Shown: positions 54,682 through 64,000, counted from the first letter of the stretch. The stretch is DNA of 64,000 bases from Oscillatoriophycideae cyanobacterium NC_groundwater_1537_Pr4_S-0.65um_50_18 (GCA_016208305.1 JACQYI010000036.1:1-64000); one strand, 5' to 3'. Notes: generated by a model not told the origin, from the letters alone. Program-made: numbers and translations.

Positions 54682-56997
54682 CTAGCCCTGCTTCTCAGGC
54701 AGCATACACTTATCGCTATCGCAGCCAGCCGGACCCGCCTCAAACATTTCACCCGAATCATAGCGACTCAGAACTTGATGAAAATCATCTGTGCGACGCC
54801 GCATCAGCACCTCTTGAGTCAACTGCTCATAGTCCGCTTTAGAAATTGGCTCAAATGGCAGCCGAGGGAAAGTTTGCAGATCGTCAAACCGAGCCAGCAG
54901 TGCCGCTGAAATATAGCCTTCATCGGACTGAATCGCCTGATGTAGCCGCTCGGCTAACGCATCAATTTCATTTTCCCGCAGCTCGATCGTGGCCGAGGTG
55001 TTATGAGCCGTGTAATACTTCTGCACCTGCATGTAGAAATCTGCCTGCGCCAACGCCGAGAACTTAGAAATATCGACCTGATCAGCACCGGGTAGATTTG
55101 CCCAAGACACCTCGACAGGGATTTCGACCAGCCACTCAGTGCAGCGTGGATCAAAGGCATCATCTAACAGTCGCCCATTCTCATCTTTATCTGATTGAGA
55201 AGGAATGAGCCGATAACCATAGTCGTAACAAGCCATCGCCACCGGATCATTCTTGCGGAAGGTGATACGACGCAAAAAGCGCTGCGCCTTGGGCGGATGC
55301 CAGCCAGGGCTTGCGCCTGTCAGCAAACTCTTTGTTCCGGCAGGCTGAACGGTCGTGCAACGGTTGGGGCGACGCATCTGATGGCGATCGCAATATTCCC
55401 AAACTACGCGATGTACAGTCTCTTTCCAACGGCTGAGATATTCCTGCTCTTTTTGCTTGAACTGCAAGCCTTTCACCGTATCTGGACGGCCTTGCTCCCA
55501 CCAGCGCAGCCATTCAGAGCCAAAAGCATGGACAAAAAAGTCAAATAGCCCCGTAAAAGATACGCCCACGATGGGGTCAAGCAATCGCGACTCCTGATAG
55601 CGCGCTTCACCAAACTGGTGGTTGAGTAGACCTGCCACCGAGAGTGCTCCAGCCGTAAAAGCTTCTTCCTGCTCTTTGAGGTTAAACGGATCAAGCTGGT
55701 TAAGATGCACTTCAGACAGGTTGCAGTGAAAGTTTTCTCCCAGGATTTCCCCACAGGGATTTAGCCCATAGCGACCCAGCCGATGTTCTACTTCATTCTC
55801 AGGCATTTGGGGGTAGTGACGTTGCAGCCACTGCTTACCGTTACCTTCACTATAAGCGGCCAGAAAATCTGACTTAAGGGCAGGGCTAGTTAGCAAATCG
55901 CCATTAGAGCGGGCGATCGCTTCTCCGGCCCACTGAATGGCACCTTCACCTGAGTAAAACTGCTTGCGCACGGCATCTGTACATTCTTGCAGCGTCGGCT
56001 TGTGGTGGAAAACGCGCGTGTGGTTCGCCATGCGCAACACATCTCGCTCTGGATCAATGCGCCAGTTGCCCTCGGCATCCTGCTGCCAAAGGTTGTCTTT
56101 TGCAGTGGCGGCAGTCTGATCCTCGCTGTCAAACTGCCGCATCCCGGCTGAGCGGCGAATGTTTCCAGCCACAACGCAAGCGGCGGCTTCATCAATTAAC
56201 AAACAGCACTCGATCGCATTGAGCTTGCGCCCGACCACTTGATTTAAGATTCGGGCACAGCGTTCATAAAGCTGCGGCAAACGCACCGGATTTGCCACAC
56301 CCCCAAAGCCTTTGAGCCGCTCACCTGCCGGACGCACTTGGCTCAGGTCAATCAAGACTTGTACTTCGCCAGAGAAGCGATCGTCTGTTGAAAGCTCCAA
56401 CAAAGTCTGGTAAGACTTGACCCAACCCCTGCGGCTATCCCCAACCTGAATTGTCACCTGATTTCCGGCAAAGCTGACCTTAGTCGTATCTTGTCGCAAT
56501 TCGGGTGCCGCAGTCCCGATCGCATTGGCCACCGTCACGGTCATCAAATTGCGGATGACCGGAAGCTGGTCGATATACTTGGGTTCCAGCACAGCACCTG
56601 TGCCGCAGCCCATCATGGCCAGATCCATCATCAGTCCAAAGGCACGCCAATCTACAACGTTGGTGCTGGTGCAATTGTAGGAACCCGAAAAGTTTTCGGG
56701 CTTATTGATCCATTCAGTGCCGCCGACCCAGAGCCAGCGACCCGATGGCAGACTTTTGAGCTGTCGCTGCATTCGTTCTACCAATGCAGCCTCTTGGGGC
56801 GTGAGGTTGCCAAGCTCAACGACGCCGCGCAGCGTGCGATCGCACACCTCTTCCCAGGTTTCTCGAACGTTTGCCGCCTTTTCTCCCCGACGGCTGTAGG
56901 TTCTGAAAAACACAGGGTTGGCAGCAGGCGCTGACTTTGGAAAGGGATTTGCTGGAGATATAGGGTCTGGGCGTGTGCGTTCAAGATCTTGAACCAT
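54682..56997 (-). CDS. nrdJ: Adenosylcobalamin-dependent ribonucleoside-triphosphate reductase (class II)
   Basis: The 771-residue enzyme reduces ribonucleotides to deoxyribonucleotides using B12 chemistry. Family segments are SYNCTSTNVVDWRAFGLMMDLAMMGCGTGAV, the NPCGEILGENFHCNLSEV active-site block with the catalytic cysteine, and TTVQPAGTKSLLTGASPG. The C-terminal CDSDKCML pair is the redox-active shuttle. No intein interrupts it. The monomeric length suggests the triphosphate-type enzyme. No cobalamin riboswitch is recognisable upstream. Confidence 0.95.
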   Translation of the reverse strand: MVQDLERTRPDPISPANPFPKSAPAANPVFFRTYSRRGEKAANVRETWEEVCDRTLRGVVELGNLTPQEAALVERMQRQLKSLPSGRWLWVGGTEWINKPENFSGSYNCTSTNVVDWRAFGLMMDLAMMGCGTGAVLEPKYIDQLPVIRNLMTVTVANAIGTAAPELRQDTTKVSFAGNQVTIQVGDSRRGWVKSYQTLLELSTDDRFSGEVQVLIDLSQVRPAGERLKGFGGVANPVRLPQLYERCARILNQVVGRKLNAIECCLLIDEAAACVVAGNIRRSAGMRQFDSEDQTAATAKDNLWQQDAEGNWRIDPERDVLRMANHTRVFHHKPTLQECTDAVRKQFYSGEGAIQWAGEAIARSNGDLLTSPALKSDFLAAYSEGNGKQWLQRHYPQMPENEVEHRLGRYGLNPCGEILGENFHCNLSEVHLNQLDPFNLKEQEEAFTAGALSVAGLLNHQFGEARYQESRLLDPIVGVSFTGLFDFFVHAFGSEWLRWWEQGRPDTVKGLQFKQKEQEYLSRWKETVHRVVWEYCDRHQMRRPNRCTTVQPAGTKSLLTGASPGWHPPKAQRFLRRITFRKNDPVAMACYDYGYRLIPSQSDKDENGRLLDDAFDPRCTEWLVEIPVEVSWANLPGADQVDISKFSALAQADFYMQVQKYYTAHNTSATIELRENEIDALAERLHQAIQSDEGYISAALLARFDDLQTFPRLPFEPISKADYEQLTQEVLMRRRTDDFHQVLSRYDSGEMFEAGPAGCDSDKCMLPEKQG

Positions 56998-57217
56998 GAG
57001 TGATGCCTCAATGTCACGGATATAGCAAAGTCACAGATGTCGCGAGTACGATCCTACAGATGTTGAAACCATCTGCCATAGCTCGATCGCCTTATTTCTA
57101 CCGAAGTCATCAGTCACCAAGACGACCAGTAGAGGGCTAGAGGATTATGGAAAGATCATCCTACTCCACATCTGGAGGTTTGGCTACATTCTGACGCTAC
57201 ATTTAGAGTCGCTGAGG

Positions 57218-57730
57218 TTAAAAGGGAATATCGTCATAATCGACCTGCTCAACCGCAGGCTTTGCACCTGAGTAGGCAGGCGTTTTGGCTGGCTCTGGTG
57301 CTGTGCTCGCAGGTTTTGCCGCAGGCTTGGCTCTGGGGGCAGGAGTTGCTGCACTGCTGGGGGCAGGGGCAGTACCAGACCCAGTTGTGGCCGCAGGCGT
57401 AACCGCAGAAGTTGTAAGGCTGGCATCTGCATTCACTAAATGAATGCGTTGAGCGGTGAGTTCGGCACGAGTCTCCTTGAAACCTTCTGGCCGATCGATC
57501 CGGTTCATGTTCAAGCGGCCTTCCACAATAACGCGATCGCCCACATGATATTTTTCTTGCATTTCCTGCGCCAGGTTACCCCAGCCCACGACTTTTAGCG
57601 TCGCCGGAGGATCTTCGTCCCGTATTCCAGGAAACTGAACCACAATTTCAGCGATCGCCGTTTGGTTTTCGGGCGTGTAGCGGAGCTGAGGATCTTGAAT
57701 GACTTCAGCCATCAGAATAAAGTTGTTCAT
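57218..57730 (-). CDS. ssb: Single-stranded DNA-binding protein
   Basis: The 170-residue protein has an OB fold over residues 1-110 (LMAEVIQDPQLRYTPENQTAIAEIVVQF, VGWGNLAQEMQEKYHVGDRVIVEGRL) and a Pro/Ala-rich linker (PAPSSAATPAPRAKPAAKPA). The C-terminal tip YDDIPF is the acidic peptide that binds partner proteins. It acts in replication, repair and recombination. Some cyanobacteria have two SSB-like proteins; the OB core here is shorter than in enteric SSB. Confidence 0.93.
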   Translation of the reverse strand: MNNFILMAEVIQDPQLRYTPENQTAIAEIVVQFPGIRDEDPPATLKVVGWGNLAQEMQEKYHVGDRVIVEGRLNMNRIDRPEGFKETRAELTAQRIHLVNADASLTTSAVTPAATTGSGTAPAPSSAATPAPRAKPAAKPASTAPEPAKTPAYSGAKPAVEQVDYDDIPF

Positions 57731-58365
57731 GGATGCTCTCCAATGGGGTATAGCGCAATGGCTTCCTAATATAGGCTTCTCAGTGTAACCGGACTCTTCG
57801 GAACTGGACTCTTAAATTTTAGATCGCGATCGTTAACCGCAAAATCTAGAACGCATCTCTGAGTTTCAGTAGTAAATACGTACCATTTTACATCGAGTGA
57901 ATAGCGACTTGCAAACTGAAGCGATCTACTGCATCACCCCTCGGTCTAGATATAGCCCTAATCATCGGGCTTAAGACATTGTTAAGGCACGCGTGCGTCT
58001 CGTCGTTAGGGGAGCAGATATTTTGTAGTGATGAGAGAGTGGGATGATGAGAGAGCAAACAACAGCGATCGCATCATCCCACCCTCCCACTTTCATAACA
58101 TTTAGAGGCTCCCCCAACTGCCAGATGCGCCCGGCACGCTCCGTAAGCCCGCAAAATATCCCTGTCCTAACCGCTGTGAATACAGCTATGGAAAATATTT
58201 CAAACGCAGCTTCCAAAACATTATTGGGAAGGTATGTCCCCCCAAAAGGCATACCTTCCCAATATTGATCTCGCTTGCCTCAAGAGCATGGATTGCATAA
58301 ACCCCAGTCGGGTTTTGCAAGTGCCGTGCTTCCAAAAAACGATGGCGGGTAGTTAACGGGCGAGT
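57731..58365. other. Intergenic region between ssb and the ABC transporter genes, rich in inverted repeats
   Basis: GTGGGATGATG (58039-58049) and CATCATCCCAC (58072-58082) form an 11-bp inverted repeat. ATTGGGAAGGTATG (58223-58236) and CATACCTTCCCAAT (58250-58263) form a perfect 14-bp stem with a 13-nt loop. Open frames on both strands overlap this stretch but have no family resemblance. The second hairpin may terminate the transporter operon. Confidence 0.55.
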
Positions 58366-59580
58366 TTAGTGGGTTGTGTTGAGCTGTTTTTCCAGGCGGC
58401 GGCTGCCCAGAGACATGGCATAACAGAGAATCCAGTAGATTGCCCCAATAAACAGGTAAACCTCAGCATACCGTCCGATAAAGGCAGGGTTGGCCAGAAC
58501 TGAGCGGCTAATACCCAGCATCTCAAACGCACCCAACAGCCCAACCAGCGTTGTATCTTGCACCAAGCTGATGAATTGACCCACGATCGTCGGAATCGAG
58601 ACTTTCAAAGCTTGGGGCAAAACAATCAAAATAGTCGCCAGCACAGAGTTAAGCCCTAGCGCATTCGCTGCCTCAGTTTGTCCTCTAGGAACGGACTGCA
58701 ATCCCCCGCGCACATTTTCTGCCAGATAGGCAGCGCTGAAGAGTGTCAAGCTGATTACTGCCAAGAGCAACTGGTTAAATCGAATGCCCGGAGGTAGAAA
58801 CAGCGGCACCATATAGGCTCCGACAAACAGCAGCGTAATCAAGGGCACGCCACGAATGACTTCAATAAAGGTGATTGAGATCCACCGCAAAGCCGGTAAG
58901 CTGCTCTGTCTGCCTAACGCCAGCAAAATTCCCAGTGGAAAACAAAGCAGAATGCTGGACACCGACATAAACATAGTCAGCAGCAAACCACCCCAGTCAT
59001 TGGTTTTTACCCCTGGAAGACCAATACCTCCGGCAATCAGCCACCACACCACCAAGAGCGACAATCCCCAGCCGAGCGATAGCCATTGGCCGAGTTGCGG
59101 CATCCGCCGACCCACGATCCGACCCATCCAAGAACTGGCCAGCACCAAGCCCAAAACCCCCACAAGCAAGATCCGGAAAGGAACTGGCGTAGGAGCCAAT
59201 ACAGCGATCGCAGCCGCAATTCCAAAGGCGATCAAAATGTTGCGGTCAAACAGCTTAGCCATATTGCGGGACAAAATTCCCCAAGATAGCCCTGACAGCA
59301 CGGCCAATAGACTAATAATCACCCAAATACGCCAGTACTGAGCCACAGGATAGCGTCCGACAAAGAACAGCGGTAGGTTGGCCGGAATGACAGCCCACTT
59401 AGCCGTTGTGGTGGCCCAAGACAAGAAACCATACAGGCTTCTTACGAGCAGCAATCCTAGAATGACCGTTAGCAGTGAATTAAACCAGCTATTGAATAGG
59501 TTTTTGCGGAGCCATGCGATCGCACCAACCTGATCAGCAGGAGGCCGAGAGGATGTGATTGAAGGAGGAGCAGTAGTCAT
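58366..59580 (-). CDS. natH: Polar amino-acid ABC transporter permease (NatH-type)
   Basis: The 404-residue membrane protein has about eight hydrophobic segments and ends in the binding-protein-dependent transport permease signature region (QTEAANALGLNSVLATILIVLPQALKVSIP). The long N-terminal part with extra helices is typical of the BztC/NatH half of HAAT transporters for acidic and neutral amino acids. I set the start at MTTAPPSITSS; upstream codons look non-coding. An ATPase gene (bgtA) is not present next to it, as is often the case in cyanobacteria. Confidence 0.87.
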   Translation of the reverse strand: MTTAPPSITSSRPPADQVGAIAWLRKNLFNSWFNSLLTVILGLLLVRSLYGFLSWATTTAKWAVIPANLPLFFVGRYPVAQYWRIWVIISLLAVLSGLSWGILSRNMAKLFDRNILIAFGIAAAIAVLAPTPVPFRILLVGVLGLVLASSWMGRIVGRRMPQLGQWLSLGWGLSLLVVWWLIAGGIGLPGVKTNDWGGLLLTMFMSVSSILLCFPLGILLALGRQSSLPALRWISITFIEVIRGVPLITLLFVGAYMVPLFLPPGIRFNQLLLAVISLTLFSAAYLAENVRGGLQSVPRGQTEAANALGLNSVLATILIVLPQALKVSIPTIVGQFISLVQDTTLVGLLGAFEMLGISRSVLANPAFIGRYAEVYLFIGAIYWILCYAMSLGSRRLEKQLNTTH

Positions 59581-59692
59581 GAGGTGAGGGGGGTGAATTG
59601 CAGGAAGATGAATTGCGAGAGAGCGAATGGCAAGGTCTACAAGGTTCACAAAGCGCAGGTTTACAAAGCGCAAGACCTAAAACCGAGTTGAC

Positions 59693-60862
59693 TTAGCGCT
59701 CTCTAAACTGCACCGTCTGATTCAGCAGGTTCATGATCACAGAGATTACCAAGCTGATGGTCAAATAAACAGCCATGATCAGCAGAATGACCTCAACCGC
59801 TCGACCCGTCTGATTCAAACTGGTCTGAGAGGTGGCAAAAATGTCGGGATAGCCGATCGCCAAAGCCAAACTGGAGTTCTTCGCCAGGTTCATATACTGA
59901 CTGCTTAGGGAAGGAATAATCACGCGCATCGCCTGAGGGAACACGACAAGCCGCATTGAAGAGGCGGGTTGCAGCCCCAAAGCTTTTGCAGCCTCCCACT
60001 GTCCCTTAGACACCGATTGAATGCCAGCCCGAACAATCTCGGCAATAAAGGCTCCGGTGTAGAAAGCCAGACCCGCCAGCATAGAGCCATACTCTAAGGA
60101 CATGCGCAAGCCGCCTTCAACATTTCCAGAAGCGGCAATCTTGGGAAACTCCCAACCCAACCCAAACAGAAACAGCAAAAGCCCGACGACCCCTAAGCTC
60201 ACCAGAGCAATAAACTCCCGCTGTCCTGAAGCCCCCTGCTCCTCCATCAGCTTAATTCGCCGTCGCCAGATGAAAAAAGCAGCAATCGCCCCAATCAGCA
60301 ACATCGCCACAGACACCCAGGCGATCGGTGAACCATTTGACCAGGGAATCACAATTCCCTTTTTGCTCACCAAAACCGAGCCGGGCAGTTGCGCGATGTT
60401 CCCCTTGTCTGAAAAGCCGAAGAAAATAGCGAAATACCAAACATAGAGCTGAAGCAGCAGCGGCGTATTGCGGACAACCTCAACGTAGATCAAATTCAAT
60501 TTCCGCAAGAGCCAGTTGTTTGAGAAGCTGGCAATTCCGGCCACGACTCCAATCACTGTGGTCGCAATAAAGCCCACAAAGATCAGCCGCAGCGTGTTCA
60601 CCAAACTGACAACAAACGCCCAATAGTAGGGAGAATTGGTTTCATAGGGAATGATAGTTTCCCCAATGTTGAAACCCGCCCCTTGCAACAAGAAAGAAAA
60701 ATTGAACTGCCGCCCTTGCTGCTGAAGGTTACGCGACATATTGCCGCTAAAGAACCCGAAGATGACAATTAGGATTAAAACGACGATCGCCTGAACAGCA
60801 ATCCGTACATAACGATCATCTCGCCAAAAAGGAATCTTCTCGCCGCTGCTGGATGGAGTCAT
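59693..60862 (-). CDS. natG: Polar amino-acid ABC transporter permease (NatG-type)
   Basis: The 389-residue membrane protein has several hydrophobic helices and the permease signature (QWEAAKALGLQPASSMRLVVFPQAMRVIIPSL). It belongs to the same operon as the substrate-binding protein upstream and the second permease downstream, so the two permeases likely form a heterodimer. The N-terminal half is longer than in simple His/Gln permeases, as expected for BztB/NatG proteins. Confidence 0.9.
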   Translation of the reverse strand: MTPSSSGEKIPFWRDDRYVRIAVQAIVVLILIVIFGFFSGNMSRNLQQQGRQFNFSFLLQGAGFNIGETIIPYETNSPYYWAFVVSLVNTLRLIFVGFIATTVIGVVAGIASFSNNWLLRKLNLIYVEVVRNTPLLLQLYVWYFAIFFGFSDKGNIAQLPGSVLVSKKGIVIPWSNGSPIAWVSVAMLLIGAIAAFFIWRRRIKLMEEQGASGQREFIALVSLGVVGLLLFLFGLGWEFPKIAASGNVEGGLRMSLEYGSMLAGLAFYTGAFIAEIVRAGIQSVSKGQWEAAKALGLQPASSMRLVVFPQAMRVIIPSLSSQYMNLAKNSSLALAIGYPDIFATSQTSLNQTGRAVEVILLIMAVYLTISLVISVIMNLLNQTVQFRER

Positions 60863-60915
60863 ACCGTCTGGCTCTCAGAATAAAGGCTAAATAAAGACTA
60901 ATTTTTCAGATAAAA

Positions 60916-60979
60916 ACCTTCTACAGGGGCGTAAAGCAGATCCATAAAACGAGATCCGTCAAACGACCCTGTAGAAGGT
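60916..60979. repeat. Inverted repeat between the binding-protein and permease genes
   Basis: ACCTTCTACAGGG (60916-60928) and CCCTGTAGAAGGT (60967-60979) form a perfect 13-bp stem around a 38-nt loop. Between a high-demand binding-protein gene and the permease, such a hairpin usually lowers readthrough or protects the upstream mRNA end. Confidence 0.75.
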
Positions 60980-60989
60980 CATGCAGCAC

Positions 60990-62087
60990 TTAACGGAAAG
61001 GTGGAGCGTACATCAAGCCGCCATCTGTCCAGAGCTTGTTTAGACCGCGATCGATCTTCAACGCCGAGCCTGTACCGATATTGCGCTCATAGATCTCGCC
61101 ATAGTTGCCCCCAGCCTTGATGGCTCTAACCATAAAGTCAGGGGATAGGCCAAGCTGTTTGCCCAAGTCGCCGTCTGTGCCCAGAAAGCGCTTGATGTCT
61201 GGGCTGGGATCTTGCAGCTTCTGATCAACATTGGCCTGGGTAATACCAAACTCTTCAGCCTGAATTAGACCATAAGTTACCCAGCGAACCACGTCATACC
61301 AGCGCGAGTCATTGTTGACGGTGACAGGGCCTAGCGGTTCTTTCGACAAGACATCTTCCAGCAAAATGTTGTCGTCAGGGGTGGGCAAGGCTGTCCGTTT
61401 TGCAGCCAATTGAGAGCGGTCAGAGGTAATAGCCTCACAACGCCCTTCTTGATAGGCCGCAAAGCCAGCATTAGAGTCTTGGAATTTAACTTCGTTGATC
61501 TTAATGTTTGCTTCGGTCGCGCGGGTTGCCAAATTGAGTTCGGTCGTGGTGCCCGTTTCCACACAAACTGCTTTGCCATCTAGATCCTTAAAGCTGCTGA
61601 TGCCACTGGCCTTAGTGACCATGACGCCCTGACCGTCATAGAAAGTGGTAGGCGCAAATTCCAAGCCGTTGCCACCCGCAGCGTCACGGCTAGCTGTCCA
61701 GGTCGTGTTGCGCGACAGCATGTCCACTTCACCGCTGCTGACCGCCGGAAAGCGTGCTGTCGAGTCTAGGTTACGAAACTCAACTTTCTCAGGATCATTG
61801 AACAGAGCAGCCGCAATAGCTTTGCAGACATCTACATCTAATCCGGTGTATTTACCACTGGAATCCACAAAGCTAAATCCCGGAATAGTACCCTCAACGC
61901 CACAGATCAATGTACCCCGCGACAGAATGGTATCCAGACGGCTGGGCGCTCCGGCAGCAGCAGGGGAGGCCGCTCCGGCAGCAGGAGACTCAGAAGAAGC
62001 AGTCGTTGTTGTCGTTGGTGCAGCACAGGCTGCTAATGCTGCCACTGAGAGCGACACTGCTAGCAGTGTAGAATTCCACTTACGCAT
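60990..62087 (-). CDS. natF: Amino-acid ABC transporter substrate-binding lipoprotein (NatF-type)
   Basis: The 365-residue protein has a lipoprotein signal peptide ending in LAAC, then an Ala/Ser/Pro-rich linker and a periplasmic binding domain of the polar amino-acid family (GTLICGVEGTIPGFSFVDSSG, DVDVCKAIAAALF, EGRCEAITSDRSQL). It captures amino acids in the periplasm and delivers them to the NatG/NatH permeases. The start MRKWNSTLL is preferred over an upstream ATG 21 codons earlier because it gives a proper signal peptide. Confidence 0.9.
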   Translation of the reverse strand: MRKWNSTLLAVSLSVAALAACAAPTTTTTASSESPAAGAASPAAAGAPSRLDTILSRGTLICGVEGTIPGFSFVDSSGKYTGLDVDVCKAIAAALFNDPEKVEFRNLDSTARFPAVSSGEVDMLSRNTTWTASRDAAGGNGLEFAPTTFYDGQGVMVTKASGISSFKDLDGKAVCVETGTTTELNLATRATEANIKINEVKFQDSNAGFAAYQEGRCEAITSDRSQLAAKRTALPTPDDNILLEDVLSKEPLGPVTVNNDSRWYDVVRWVTYGLIQAEEFGITQANVDQKLQDPSPDIKRFLGTDGDLGKQLGLSPDFMVRAIKAGGNYGEIYERNIGTGSALKIDRGLNKLWTDGGLMYAPPFR

Positions 62088-62512
62088 ATTCTCGTACTTG
62101 CTCCTTACAACTGGAAAAATGAATTTGTTATCACAGGCGTAATCTGGCACTTAATCCGTCAGAAATTTTCTTAAGATTAAGTGATAACTTAGCTGATATC
62201 CTACTGCCTCACTAGCCACTAGCGCTAAGTTATGTTGAAAAATGCAACTTGGGTTGCTGGACAGCAGCTATTACTTGTGCAGATGAGTTACCTGTGGAAA
62301 TGAGTTACCTATGAAATGAGTGAGAGATTCTCTAACTAGGCGGGACTAGTTCCTAAGCATTCCATTGCTAGGGGGAACAGTTTTGTATCAAGCTTCACAT
62401 CTCTCGGAAAATTAGGGGTTTGTATACTCATTTTTGGGGTTGAGTCTCGCATCATCCAACCGCCTCGGCCTTGATTAAGCAAGAAAAATTAGGATTTCAG
62501 CCGAAAATCTCT
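62088..62512. other. Promoter region of natF and the next gene
   Basis: About 425 bp between divergent genes. I see no secure regulatory site, though a nitrogen-controlled promoter for natF would be expected. Confidence 0.4.
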
Positions 62513-62872
62513 ATGAGTCCTCCCGATCGCCTAAAAGAAGAAAATCTTAAACGCCTGCAAATGTTTATTTACCTCGTGCCAGTAGTGGGCTTTTTTCCTG
62601 CCCTGTGGACGCTTTATCGAGGCAAGGGCGATCGGGAGCTGCTCAATGCCAGCCGTTTGACCATAACCTTGGCAGGGGGCTGGCTACTGGGATATTTACT
62701 TCTGGGAGCCGGAGCCGTCACCTTCGAGAGTGTGAGTCTCCAAATGCTAATTTTGGCCAGTCTGCTGACCTCTGGATATTTTGTCATCAACATTGTGCTG
62801 ATGGTGCGCTTGTGGCAGCATAAGGCGCTACGATTGCCGGGGGTGAGCCAATTGGGCGATCGCTTGCCCTAG
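62513..62872 (+). CDS. Small membrane protein of unknown function
   Basis: The 119 residues have three hydrophobic segments (MFIYLVPVVGFFPALWTLY, GGWLLGYLLLGAGAVTF, MLILASLLTSGYFVINIVLM). No enzymatic motif is visible. I set the start at MSPPDRLKEEN; an in-frame TTG 14 codons earlier is less likely. It lies upstream of the LCP gene on the same strand, so a cell-envelope role is possible from context only. Confidence 0.72.
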   Translation: MSPPDRLKEENLKRLQMFIYLVPVVGFFPALWTLYRGKGDRELLNASRLTITLAGGWLLGYLLLGAGAVTFESVSLQMLILASLLTSGYFVINIVLMVRLWQHKALRLPGVSQLGDRLP

Positions 62873-63060
62873 TCACCCACGCTATGAGCGCTGACTAGAA
62901 CCTGCGAATTGTGAGAAACAGGCAATAAGTTTGTGAGTTTCAGGTTCTAACTTCGCAATTCCAGACTAAACTTGAATCTCGTTTGTTTCTATGCTCCCCC
63001 TACCCCTAGCGTGCGAGGCAGTTTGTGGCTCTTAACGTTTCCAATTCCTCTCCTTCTCCT

Positions 63061-64000
63061 ATGAAGCCACCAGAGCAGCATCGCTACCGTCGCTGGCTAT
63101 GGCTAGCGTTAGGAATGGCAGGAATTGCCACAATTTCCGCAACGGCTGGGGCACTACTGGCAGTGTCCATGTCCAGTACGCCGCTGGCACAGCGACAGCT
63201 TACCCCCGAAGAAGCTAAAGTCTTCAACCAAGGTACGATGTCCAACAGTGATCTGAACTTGCCGACGCTGACTCGTCCGGTCAATATTTTGGTTTTGGGC
63301 ACAAAAGTTTTAGCTTCTGACGTGGCGAACCCGCCGAGCGATTCTCAAAATCTGAGTTACGACCCCACGATTAACTCTTTAGAAGGGCTATCCGATACGA
63401 TGCTGCTGCTGCGGTTCGACCCAGCCAATCAGCAGCTCACCGCTCTATCGATTCCGCGTGACACCCGCACTTTGGTTGAAGGCAGGCTGACTAAAATTAA
63501 CGAAGCCAATGCCGTTGGCGGCCCTGCCTCAGCAGCCAAAGCCGTCAGCGATTTGCTGGGCGGCATTGGCATCGATCGCTATGTCCGTATTAATGTTTTG
63601 GGGGTGGGCAAACTGATCGATGCCTTAGGGGGCGTCACGACCTATGTGCCACAAGACATGAACTATCAGGATGACACCCAGCATCTCTACATCAATCTCA
63701 AGCAGGGTGAGCAGCACCTCAACGGCGACCAAGCGCTTCAGCTTCTACGGTTTCGCTACGATCAAAACGGCGATATTGGCAGAATTCAACGCCAACAAAT
63801 GCTGATGCGATCGCTCATGGAACAAACGCTCAAGCCGACAACGATCGCCAATTTGCCTCAAATTCTCTCTATCGTTCAGTCCCACATTGACACAAACCTC
63901 AGCGTTGAAGAGCTGGTTGCCCTAGCCGGATTTGCTGCCAAGACCGATCGCGCCAAAGTTCGGATGCTAATGATTCCTGGCGATTTTAACTCTGATGGTC
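63061..64000 (+). CDS. LytR-CpsA-Psr (LCP) family protein, partial at the right edge
   Basis: At least 313 residues are visible. A short cytoplasmic start leads to one membrane helix (WLWLALGMAGIATISATAGALLAV), then the LCP domain: ILVLGTKV, SDTMLLLRFDPANQQLTALSIPRDTRT, then IGIDRYVRINVLGVGKLIDALGGV and QALQLLRFRYDQNGDIGRIQRQQ. The conserved arginines and aspartates bind the lipid pyrophosphate. LCP enzymes attach polymers such as polysaccharides to peptidoglycan. The gene continues beyond the window. Confidence 0.92.
   Translation, partial: MKPPEQHRYRRWLWLALGMAGIATISATAGALLAVSMSSTPLAQRQLTPEEAKVFNQGTMSNSDLNLPTLTRPVNILVLGTKVLASDVANPPSDSQNLSYDPTINSLEGLSDTMLLLRFDPANQQLTALSIPRDTRTLVEGRLTKINEANAVGGPASAAKAVSDLLGGIGIDRYVRINVLGVGKLIDALGGVTTYVPQDMNYQDDTQHLYINLKQGEQHLNGDQALQLLRFRYDQNGDIGRIQRQQMLMRSLMEQTLKPTTIANLPQILSIVQSHIDTNLSVEELVALAGFAAKTDRAKVRMLMIPGDFNSDG

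Noticed and set aside
56998-57217. Cobalamin riboswitch upstream of the B12-dependent ribonucleotide reductase
   Set aside because: No B12-box-like conserved string or suitable structure could be seen.
57971-58268. Overlapping open frames on both strands
   Set aside because: They span the inverted repeats and have no family resemblance.

Overview
The window is cyanobacterial chromosome. It carries form-I Rubisco with rbcX, a Rubisco activase with an RbcS-like tail, the phycobilisome core protein ApcF, CrtR, FtsH, a group 2 sigma factor, and very many GCGATCGC (HIP1-type) octamers. The rbcL-rbcX-rbcS-rca layout and the abundance of multidomain histidine kinases suggest a filamentous, Leptolyngbya-like organism. 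No genus can be fixed from this sequence alone.

Layout. Positions 1-9919 are accessory: the start of a probable IS630-type transposase, an acetyltransferase gene cut short beside it, a RidA protein, an Fe-S-type regulator, a large Rieske protein, an AraC regulator, a MAPEG protein, a DUF4336 protein, and two LysR regulators, each divergent from an enzyme gene. Two promoters here (RidA/regulator and Rieske) carry the same pair of inverted repeats at the same spacing, which points to a small regulon. Positions 9920-10609 are non-coding and hold the most notable find. There is a 2.5-repeat CRISPR mini-array whose 37-nt repeat resembles type V-K (Cas12k transposon) repeats. About 130 bp further on, a diverged solitary repeat is followed by a 17-nt guide that matches the adjacent tRNA-Val gene at 16 of 17 positions, next to a GGTA (GTN) PAM. 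This is the signature of the tRNA-homing guide RNA of a V-K CRISPR-associated transposon. No cas12k, tnsB, tnsC or tniQ lies in the window, so the element is either a relic or extends left of the window with unusual gene order.

From the tRNA rightward the content is core: ilvD, a hypothetical protein, a secreted small protein, a DUF4278 protein, glnA with a putative NtcA promoter, apcF, an APC-type permease, an aspartoacylase-like protein, era, an SRPBCC protein, a GAF-histidine kinase, a HerA-type ATPase, a membrane protein, the rbcLXS genes and rca. Next come a two-component cluster (GAF kinase, multi-PAS hybrid kinase, CheY-like protein), two small cyanobacterial proteins, the SRP RNA and a sigma factor. 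Positions 42766-48826 hold a seven-gene Nit1-type nitrogen-starvation cluster (MSMEG_0570, glycosyltransferase, AIR-synthase-like, GNAT, radical SAM, nitrilase, Sll0783-like) with a possible NtcA promoter. The remainder is ftsH, crtR, a TPR protein, a small protein, class II ribonucleotide reductase, ssb, a natFGH-type amino-acid ABC transporter and an LCP-family gene that runs off the right edge.

How they work together: carbon fixation (Rubisco, its chaperone and activase), nitrogen assimilation (GlnA, the Nit1 cluster, amino-acid uptake, IlvD) and light harvesting/photoprotection (ApcF, CrtR, FtsH) dominate the core. The left 10 kb looks like an island ending at tRNA-Val.
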